From assembly GCA_030407005.1 (NCBI GenBank), contig JAUDYN010000010.1, positions 930,001-994,000 of the forward strand: 64,000 nt of DNA, read 5' to 3'. The position numbers and the translations under genes are program-made. Source of the DNA: Desarmillaria ectypa. Taxonomy: Eukaryota; Basidiomycota; Agaricomycetes; Agaricales; Physalacriaceae. Below the pieces are notes generated by a model. That model was not told the DNA's origin. It saw nothing but the letters and a program-made list of their open reading frames with translations, and made no database searches. The first letter of the stretch is position 1. Every line of letters starts with the position of its first letter. Of this stretch, positions 1 through 7,442 are shown one piece after another.

Positions 1-1188
1 TGTACTGTTGCTCCCTTGCTGGAAAAAGTTCCTCCAGCCACTCTGACAACAGGAAATACTCCTTCGCCATCGGAAACACTGGCTCCTACACAGACGATCA
101 TATCCCAGCCTCAGCTGAGTATCTCTGCTTCTACACAAACCAAACCATCAGCCCCTACAGCAGCGACTGATAATAAGCCATCTTCGACCTCATTGCAGTC
201 AACCCCTCCATCTCCTGATGCCAAATATGCACCCACGAAACTGACTCATATCCCTGAAAATCCAGCTTCCGCTACGACGAAGCCCTCTGCTCCTTCAGCG
301 ATTTCTACCGCCGCGCCTGCCCTCATCGCAGACGTAGCTATTGTTGAACCTACATTAACGAACACGACGCTCCAGGACCGTGGCCCCACTTCCACGAAAC
401 CATCAGAAACGACTGCACCGACTGTCCCGAGACCAGCAGCTAGTACCACCCCGACTGAAATCTCTGCATCTATCCTACAAACGAATAATGCGCGTCCTAG
501 TAATATAGACACTTCGAACCTACTTCGGATCCGACATGAACGCGCCAACAGACCCCTTCCCCCCATACCAGAGCTCGACTGGATCGTTCCTTACGAGCCT
601 ACTAAGGTAAGTTACTTCTTTGGATACTGATCCAATCCACTCATTTAGACAGATACATGTAAAAACAGTAGAGGAACGAGTGCTACCTACGGTTATAGCG
701 GCAGAGGAAGAGAGGAAGAAGTACGCGCAACGCGCAATGATGAAGGGATACGCCATGAATGTTGCTATCGGTAAGCCATCTCCTCAAGGAAAATTACAAT
801 GAGATGACAGGGCACTGTATAGGCGTACAGCTTCTTGTCGGCTCTCTAACTACTGCCATATCAGCACTTGTTACCGGACGCGAGGTGAGAGCTTACTCCG
901 TACTTGAGTACAGTGACCGAAGGCTCTTTTGATCTTAGATTACGATCGTGCTGCCCGTCCTCCGTATATTCTCGTCATCCTATTTTCCCGAATTTAAGTC
1001 TCAATCACAATTTCCTAGGGGCTATATCAACGCTTACAGCAGCATTCCTCACCAGAACCCGAGGGTCGAACGAACCGGAGCGATCCCTAATGGTGGCGAA
1101 GGACCTCGAGCAGTTCATCCAGGAATGCAAGGCGTTGCTAGTAGACTGTGGGTCGAGTACGGAGGACGTTCATAAGAGAGAGGTGTAA
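1..1188 (+). CDS. SLATT-domain (2-TM) protein, 5' end outside window
   Basis: The reading frame is open from base 1, so the start lies upstream. Exons I infer: 1-606, 653-770, 823-884, 939-963, 1019-1188. The first ~200 residues are Pro/Thr/Ser-rich and look disordered. From DWIVPYEP onward the spliced protein reads like the fungal SLATT family (SMODS and SLOG-associating 2TM effector): a helix with VEERVLPTVIAAEEERKKYA, a first membrane helix (GVQLLVGSLTTAISALV), a second (ITIVLPVLRAISTLTAAF), then the family signature RGSNEPE and a helix KDLEQFIQECKALL. In bacteria SLATT proteins are predicted membrane effectors of nucleotide-signalling defence systems; the role in fungi is unknown. The stop at 1186-1188 comes earlier than I would expect, because the same frame continues with TLRNRFEEIL before a TAG at 1231-1233. 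Family assignment is fairly sure; the intron at 964-1018 is the least certain. Confidence 0.72.
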
Positions 1189-2057
1189 ACACTGAGGAAC
1201 AGATTCGAGGAGATTTTGAGGGGTGCGGATGTGTAGGTGAGCCTTTATTTTGCAGTAGTGCCATGTCTGATGTTGTGAATGGACTGTGCAGGGAGTAAAA
1301 ACGATAACCAGTGTAAATTCGTGGTCCTCGTATAGTATCAACGGATGCAACGACGTAATAGTACTTGAGCACGTAGTAGAAATAATGAAGTAGAGGGTCT
1401 GACAGCTGGTCAACGGGACGTCTATGTCTGAACAGGCGCCATTCAGGAGACGCTATTCAATGCATAAAACGAGGTAAATTTTAATTATAGGATAGGAAGG
1501 AAGGAAATCATCGTTGCTCCTGAACAGAAACATAACGACGTCCGTACCGCAGCTAGCTACGAAGTGTACTACATTGATGTTGGTGATACCCGGGGGATGA
1601 CTAACGGCTACAAGACCGACTTGACCTTGGGGAAATCCGGACTGCATTCAGCCTCAACAGTTGAGTACCAACTAAGGTTGCGTACGATAGACTGTGTCGG
1701 AGATTGTGCTCTGACCTTGTTAGGAAAAACAAAAAATAATCTAGCTGATAAGATAACATATATACCCGATGTATCCTTATTAGGCATCCGATAAGCGGCC
1801 TTACCAAGTAGGTAATGGCAGAGAATGGATGAGGAACATTAGATCTGACTCTCGGTTAGTAAGGCTTTATTATCGGCCTAAATTGCCTTTCGGTGCCTTA
1901 CATTGCTTTAAAAGGAGAGTGCAGAATCTCCGACATTGGGGCTGTTTCGGACCTGTATTTGACCTGTCAAGCATGTCATTGCACTGTGCACACTAACTAG
2001 GGTTGCGGGACGAAACCCTAAAGGGAGGGTAAAAATCTAAAAAAAGCAAGGGCGAAA
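1189..2057. other. Intergenic, no gene recognised
   Basis: This stretch follows the SLATT gene and ends at a tRNA-Pro gene. The first 45 bases look like a continuation of the SLATT reading frame beyond its stop. The T-rich stretch on the minus strand near 2037-2044 can serve as the Pol III terminator of the tRNA. I see no other supportable feature. Confidence 0.5.
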
Positions 2058-2154
2058 GGGCTTGACTGGGAATTGAACCCAGGACCTCCTCGATATGATT
2101 TATACTAATGGCAGTATACCCTAACAAGGAATCATACTACTAGACCATCAAGCC
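2058..2154 (-). tRNA. tRNA-Pro (AGG) with ~25-nt intron
   Basis: On the minus strand the sequence folds as a tRNA. The acceptor arms GGCTTGA and TCAAGCC pair fully, the T arm is CTGGG/TTCAATT/CCCAG, and the anticodon stem is CCTTG with CGAGG (one G-U pair). The anticodon loop starts TTAGGG, giving anticodon AGG. About 25 extra bases follow the base after the anticodon, which is the usual place for a nuclear tRNA intron. A run of T follows the 3' end. A truncated MITE copy starts 212 bp away at 2366. Confidence 0.85.
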
Positions 2155-2365
2155 GATGACGTAGTGGACTTCTATTAGGTACTGTATTTTTGCGTTAACA
2201 AACCGAAACATACGACTAACGACACTCGAACGCGGCGTTCTGAAGAGCGACGTACAGTCTCTGTACGTGTCATAGGATTGAGTTGGAAAGACAGGAACAC
2301 CTTGTTTATGTCTTTGGTAAAAGTTGTCTGGATCGATCGGTTGGTCATCGATCATCCTTTATAGC
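2155..2365. other. Spacer between tRNA-Pro and MITE fragment
   Basis: No gene recognised. If the MITE at 2366-2495 was once full length, its missing left part should lie here, but I cannot align it by eye. Confidence 0.4.
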
Positions 2366-2495
2366 GTGCACAATTAGTTATACAATTTCTTTGATTCATC
2401 AGGAAAAAAAAAACTGAAGGCAACAAGTAGCCAGAATGTGCTGCAAACCAAAACTTACGCATCGCGATCCATTTGCACATGCCGACCACCCATAG
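2366..2495 (+). mobile_element. Truncated copy of a TA-flanked MITE
   Basis: This ~130 bp matches, with many substitutions, the reverse complement of the right-hand part of the 220-bp element at 24100-24319. Shared blocks include TTAGTTATACAATTTC, a polyA/CTGAAG stretch, AGCCAGAA, and the end CGATCCATTTGCACATGCC followed by GACCACCCA. The end CCCATAG is followed by TA, as in the full copy. The other terminal repeat is not recognisable, so this copy is truncated or strongly diverged. Confidence 0.7.
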
Positions 2496-2876
2496 TAGTA
2501 TCTATCATTGTACATCTTGGGTATAGGATACCAAAAGCAAATTTTGAGCACTGAGCACGGAAGAAAATTGATAATATTAAGAGTGAAGCTGAAGTAGGAA
2601 GTTATCCAGTCAAAAAGTCGTCCTACCTAGAGCGGTTGTTCCGGTGCGTGGTCGAGGTTTTTGAGCTGGTGATAGCAGGGAAGACTATGATAGTATCGGT
2701 TAAATACTGTAAATGAGAATTCTTCCGGTATACAATACATCGTGAAAGCCGAAGGGGCATTTCGCTTTATCCAATTTAGAATTGACCTCTGAAATCGATA
2801 TTTATTACCTCTGCCAGATGATCAAAGACGACGAGGAACAATAATGGTACAGCATCAATTAGAGAGTAGGTTACGG
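2496..2876. other. Intergenic, no gene recognised
   Basis: AT-rich DNA between the MITE fragment and the 3' end of the CBP3-like gene. It should contain the 3' UTR of that gene. I see nothing else I can support. Confidence 0.4.
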
Positions 2877-4376
2877 TCATTTCTTTAAAGGTGTATTGGG
2901 TTTCGTTGCTTTTGGCCTGGAAAATAAGCCCTTCGCGTCACTTGTTTTGGATGCGACGCTTGCTTTAGAAGTGCTAAGTTTCAGCGAGCTGCTGGGCTTG
3001 GGCTTTCCATCTTTCAAGGAATTTGTCTTTGACGCCTTCGACGTGGCACCGAATTTGGTGGTTTCGCTTGTAGAAAGCTTGGTGGGCTTCGGAGGGGCTG
3101 TCTTGAGAGCGTTGCTGGACTCGGCAGTGTCATTAGGCGTCGACGCGCCACCAGCGGGGGGTGCACCGCTCGACTTCGTCGCGTCGCTGGATCCAGACGC
3201 GTCGACATTGGACTCGCCGATTCGACCAAAACCCAGGCCGGCAATATCGCCATGCATGATCTCTTCGTCACTGATATTCTCCAGTCGAGCCAGCTCTCTG
3301 CGAAGATATGTCACCACATCGAGCATGAGGTCGGGATATTTGACGTATTTATCCGCCTCGGAGGGCGCATAATCGTGGACGCCAGACCCATCATCCCGGT
3401 GCGCTTCCTTCTCGAAGTCAATTCTCTCAATGTTTTCCACTAAGCCTCCGACGAGGTTGACAGTGCGACGGTACAGAGCAGGAGCATCGGGGTTCTTGGG
3501 ATCTGGAAACACGATGCCTGCTGCTCCACGAGCACCAAGCAGGTTCCGCCATACAGCCGCCGCCAACTGCATGTCGCCCTTAACTAGGGCGTAGTCGAGA
3601 GACATCCACATCCCTGCCCATTGCTCCTTGAAGATCTTCATCTGCCGAGATACCAATCGCTCCGGTGCAGCTCTGCGCCGTATGACCTTGCCGTCGGGTC
3701 CGGTAGTAGGTGCATTGGGATTGGTGTAGAAAGACGACTCGAAGGTGTAGGGTTCTGTAGGCTTTGAAGGAGGCTGCAGCACGGCACGAATCCGGTCTTC
3801 AATGTCAAGGAAAAAGTGGTCTACGAGACCCTGCACGTATTGCTTTCCGTGGGGAGATGGAAGGGCACGGAAACGGACAGCAAGCATCCATGTATGAAGG
3901 TTGGTGACAGTGAACCACGACTGGAATGTTGGCGGCAAATCACATTCTGAGAAAAAATCAATACGTTTGCAAACTAAAAGAAAATACTGAGACATGCCTT
4001 TCTGCCAGAATGCGATCTCTGCATCTGGCGCAGCTGCGCACAGCTTCGCATACAACGGAAACGTCCTTCTTCCCGCCAATTGCTTCGGAGTCCCGTACCC
4101 CAGCAAATTAACAATTTTCATGAACCACCAGCGCGCCGTCGGTGAGGACTCGACTTTTCGTGTCAGCCAGCTTTTCTGGTGCTCCAAATTTATATCACCA
4201 GAAGAAGGTTGGGATTTTGGAGGGCTGGACGATGACGACGACGCGTCTCGTAGCGTTTCGTTCCTTTTGGTTGATATATAGCGTGCATTTCGGTAGAGAA
4301 GTCGTCTACATGTGCATAAATGTTGGAGAAGATACCGCTGGTGATAGTGGTTCATTTCCGAGGGACGATGTGGCAA
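2877..4376 (-). CDS. CBP3: Ubiquinol-cytochrome c chaperone, CBP3/UQCC1 family
   Basis: CBP3 acts in mitochondria, where with Cbp6 it binds mitoribosomes and newly made cytochrome b during bc1 complex assembly. The basic, Arg-rich N-terminus (RRLLYRNARYIS) fits a mitochondrial presequence. The family core follows: NLLGYGTPKQLA, LPPTFQSWFTVTNLHTWML, VRFRALPSPHGKQYVQGL, VDHFFLDIEDRIRAVL, EQWAGMWMSLDYALVKGD, AAVWRNLLGARG. The frame is open throughout, but I infer a 51-nt GC..AG intron at 3947-3997. Removing it joins FWQK to ECDLPP and matches the spacing of the family, whereas leaving it in adds 17 hydrophobic residues. The start is the first ATG, at 4376; a second lies at 4355. The last ~115 residues are a Ser/Thr/Lys/Pro-rich tail absent from the yeast protein. 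About 482 residues after splicing. Confidence 0.88.
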   Translation of the reverse strand: MPHRPSEMNHYHQRYLLQHLCTCRRLLYRNARYISTKRNETLRDASSSSSSPPKSQPSSGDINLEHQKSWLTRKVESSPTARWWFMKIVNLLGYGTPKQLAGRRTFPLYAKLCAAAPDAEIAFWQKGMSQYFLLVCKRIDFFSECDLPPTFQSWFTVTNLHTWMLAVRFRALPSPHGKQYVQGLVDHFFLDIEDRIRAVLQPPSKPTEPYTFESSFYTNPNAPTTGPDGKVIRRRAAPERLVSRQMKIFKEQWAGMWMSLDYALVKGDMQLAAAVWRNLLGARGAAGIVFPDPKNPDAPALYRRTVNLVGGLVENIERIDFEKEAHRDDGSGVHDYAPSEADKYVKYPDLMLDVVTYLRRELARLENISDEEIMHGDIAGLGFGRIGESNVDASGSSDATKSSGAPPAGGASTPNDTAESSNALKTAPPKPTKLSTSETTKFGATSKASKTNSLKDGKPKPSSSLKLSTSKASVASKTSDAKGLFSRPKATKPNTPLKK

Positions 4377-4526
4377 AGTCCGGGCCGCGGTGGTAGTTCA
4401 AACAGAAGGGATGAATCCAGTGAATGGCTTCATACAAGTCAAGTCGCCAGGGTCGTCAGACTGGAAAGGAAAAGACGAAGACGAGCTCGTTATAAATATG
4501 TACTTTAAGGTTAGATGGATAGATGT

Positions 4527-4605
4527 GGCCTTATGGTCTAGTAGCATGATTCCTCGTTTGGGTCGATTTTCGAGGAGGTCCTGGGTTCAATTCCCAGTGA
4601 GGCCC
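4527..4605 (+). tRNA. tRNA-Pro (TGG) with 7-nt intron
   Basis: Acceptor arms GGCCTTA and TGAGGCC pair with one G-U. The anticodon stem CCTCG/CGAGG encloses TTTGGG plus 8 bases, giving anticodon TGG and a 7-nt intron after the base next to the anticodon. The T arm is CTGGG/TTCAATT/CCCAG. Five T at 4606-4610 make a Pol III terminator. It is almost identical to the tRNA at 24372-24450; most of the differences are in the intron. It lies 151 bp upstream of the divergent CBP3-like gene. Confidence 0.92.
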
Positions 4606-4610
4606 TTTTT

Positions 4611-5457
4611 GTTCTCTCAACACTTGAAAATATTCTATGATCAGGTGTAAGAGGCACCTGTGAACTTCGCAGTTCGACGGGTGTTGATGCATCCATATAG
4701 CGATGAACATCGACACGATCTTGGATTGGATTACTTCCAATTTCCCACTAGACTTCAACAGTTTCAATTTCTACCCTTGTTCAGTGCTCTGAATTCGATG
4801 CTTTTGGTATCCTATCTCCAGGATTTACAACAATACATACAACGTAGTCATGAACACAAACCGAAAATATTCTGATACTGCGAAAGTGACTGACATCGAT
4901 CCTCATGGAGGAAAACTTTACCAAAAACATAACCATGGTAAGTATCCCTGTCTTACACCAAGACTGTGCGTCGTTGCTCTGAATGGCACGTTCCACTGGA
5001 AAACTGTCACGGTTTGTCCATGTCAGGAACTTTGTTGACGCAAATTATAGAACCAACAGGCTCGATTCACGAAAGAAAAAAATACATAACATTAAATTCC
5101 ATTCCACGAGCCAGGAAGGCTTCGCCACCTGCATTCATCTTCATAGCAGCTACTGCGACATGGCTTTTACGTGAATAGGGGCGTCGGAAACATATCCATC
5201 CGTGCAGGCAAAATGTGACTCGGCCCGTAGCTTTCGACCCCATTCCTGAACCGATCGAGATAAAATCAGGCTTCTCCGCATTCCGGCACAGATGCATTTC
5301 TCGTTCTTCCTGCATCATGGCGTGACGTAGCGTTTTGTTTGAAAGGCTCGCAGATTTCTCTTCAAATCGGAATTTCGGCCGCCCTTGTTCCCGGATCCTT
5401 TAAACCTGAGGATCGTGCGACCTTTCCTCCCCCCAGAACATCATCCACATCTCATCA
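4611..5457. other. Intergenic, no gene recognised
   Basis: The stretch between tRNA-Pro and the epimerase pseudogene. Short open frames exist on both strands but show no family motif, and I cannot splice them into a longer protein. Confidence 0.4.
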
Positions 5458-6138
5458 TGTCGAACACTGTATTGATAACGGAGCAGCCGGTTGGCTGGGT
5501 GGCTGAGTACGTGGAATGATTGAATGTTCTGGCCCCGGCTGATTGTGGCACGGTATCGTTGCTCTCTGGCGCTCGACCCTCAGGCACCAGATGTCAGCCT
5601 CATCGTTGCAGACATCGTGGAACCCAAGCCTCCTCCCCAAGGAGCTAAAGCTGTTACTATCAAGGCTGATTACGAATCCTGATGAGATCGAGAAATGAGA
5701 TCGAGAAATTATATCAGACAGACAGAGTTGGGTACTCTAGATCCCGTCTACTGTCTGCACGGTATCATGTCCCGTCGGTCAGAAGACAATTTTGATCTTG
5801 ATTTGAAGGTGCATGTGCTCTCGGTGTTGACATTTGACATTTGACTCTGTGCTGACTTGAGACGTCCAGGTGAACATCGACTCAGTATGATTGATGCTCC
5901 AAGTTGCCCGCAAATACGGCGCCGGCAGGTCTGCTCCTGTAAAATTCATTTTCACTTCATCTCTTGCTGTCAATGGTAGCATCCTGGTATGCGGATTATA
6001 AGGACATAACCTTCTGTTGCTCATATGAATTTCTAGCCTGATGTTGTGCCACCTGATATGATCGCAACACCCAAGGGTGCTTATGGTATGGGCAAGTTAA
6101 CTTCAGAACTTCTTGTCAACGAGTTTCCAAGATATTTG
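5458..6138 (+). pseudogene. Decayed NAD-dependent epimerase/dehydratase
   Basis: Pieces of a Rossmann-fold sugar-epimerase protein (the group that includes D-erythronate dehydrogenase) lie in order but in different frames. MSNTVLIT starts at 5458; the next frame reads GAAGWLG, so the glycine-rich NAD motif is split by a 1-nt loss near 5480. Then come the adenosine-binding strand LIVADIVEPKPPPQGAK, HGIMSRRSEDNFDL, ARKYGAGRSAPVKF with IFTSSLAV, and PDMIATPKGAYGMGKL around the Tyr-Lys active pair with TSELLVNEF. Stops and frame changes separate the pieces, and the C-terminal half is missing or unrecognisable. No intact enzyme can be made. Family identity is fairly sure; the limits are approximate. 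Confidence 0.75.
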
Positions 6139-6222
6139 ACCCCCCAGAAATACCGATCCGTCACAACAGTGAATGAAAAGGAAGGCATATTACAATTTAC
6201 AACAACAACGTGATAATGTCCA

Positions 6223-7006
6223 TCAAGCACTTTCCTGCAAGTCATCTAACACTTCGTTAAGGCTGGAACTAATGCTCAGAACAGGCGCTTCGCCCTTGTC
6301 TCTCATCTTCGACATTGCTTCCTCAGCGTCATCACTGAAGCGGTAATTGATGATTGAATACCCAGAAGAAGCTAAGTCTGATAATACTCACAAATTCGAG
6401 AAAACTTTGGTCATAGATGATGAGGTCTTCAGCCCATAGCAAATGGCTGAGCGTCGTGGCGACCCAAAAGAAGATGACCTTGTAGTGTTCCCGTATCCAT
6501 GGCCTAGGCCACCTTGTCCTTGAGACTGCGACGAGTAGTTGGTCCGGGACTGCAGTGTTGGGTAACGTAACGGCGACTGTGTGTAGCGACCCGGGGAGTA
6601 ACTACCTTGTGGCAGCTCTGTCGATCTCCTAGGAGATGTCCGAGGTACAGCTTGCTCATGCGAAGGTCGATGAGCCGGGTGACCATGAAAGCCTGGCACA
6701 CAGTCATACATCCACCATTCAATCAGTTCGTCCCAGCTACTCTTCTTCACATATCGCGGGTTGTTGAAATGGATTATCTGACGTTCACATTCTGTCCTTG
6801 AGAAAGAGTCAGAACCTTCAGGATGAATCTCGCAGCAAAAATATCAACCAGCTTGGGTAGACACCCGGACAACGGCCACGGCTGACAACGTATACCGTTG
6901 CGCCCGCATCCAGCCTTTCACGTAGGCTCTGAGGGTAAAAAAGAGGCGTGCAAGGTGGACAGCCAAGGTCGAGGGAATCGAAACGTTCTAAGATCGAGTC
7001 CACCAT
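6223..7006 (-). CDS. Small protein with RNase H1 N-terminal-type domain
   Basis: Three exons inferred: 7006-6849, 6796-6392, 6334-6223 (about 224 residues). The joined sequence holds VYVVSRGRCPGVYPSW then TECERQI...YVKKSSWDEL. This is the layout of the RNase H1 N-terminal / caulimovirus viroplasmin domain, which in RNase H1 binds RNA-DNA hybrids or double-stranded RNA. No RNase H catalytic domain follows. Instead there is a Pro/Ser/Arg/Gly-rich middle and an acidic tail ending LNEVLDDLQESA. Both splice joins keep frame, and the first restores the expected W-T-E-C run. The start MVDSILERF is the first ATG in frame. Nucleic-acid binding is inferred from the domain; the biological role is unknown. 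Confidence 0.75.
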
Positions 7007-7442
7007 CGCCAAGGAACTACGTGGAGGGAGGGGGGTAGGGCAATGGGGCTGGAAAGCGAAAGACAGATCAAGGAAATATGAATCTGTCTCTGCTCCCGTG
7101 CATGAAGTGGATAGGTTTCGTGATCATTCAATTGGACCTGACATCAAGCGGCGCTTACCTTCAACGTTAGTATAGAGCAGGGTATCGGAGATAAATGTGT
7201 CGACCGGGGCTCGACCGTCAAGAACTAGCATTCTTTTTCAGACAGCTTAAACTATTTATATAGCCCGTATGGATCCACCACCCCATGGTCAGCACCATCG
7301 ATAGATAGATCGGTGAAAGGCCACCAAGGGAGTAATCATGGGATACTCAGCAAGCTTAGGGTTAGGGTTCCCTTGACTCATGCATCTACCACATCAACGG
7401 ATCTCATCAAAACGACGACAGCGACGACCGTCATGCTGATTC
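7007..7442. promoter_or_regulatory. Divergent upstream region with telomere-like motif
   Basis: This space separates the starts of two divergent genes (RNase H1-N-like and REV1) and must hold both promoters. At 7351-7367 it contains CAAGCTTAGGGTTAGGG, two tandem TTAGGG units. The same 17 bases occur at 54624-54640 on the minus strand, upstream of the coatomer delta gene. TTAGGG is the known site of Tbf1-type telobox factors in other fungi. A regulatory role here is inference. Confidence 0.35.

Noticed and set aside
246..566. 106-codon minus-strand frame opposite the SLATT N-terminus
   Set aside because: A shadow of the Pro/Thr/Ser-rich coding sequence on the plus strand.
7351..7369. Interstitial telomere tract
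   Set aside because: Only two TTAGGG units; too short to call a telomere remnant. Discussed as a possible factor-binding site instead.
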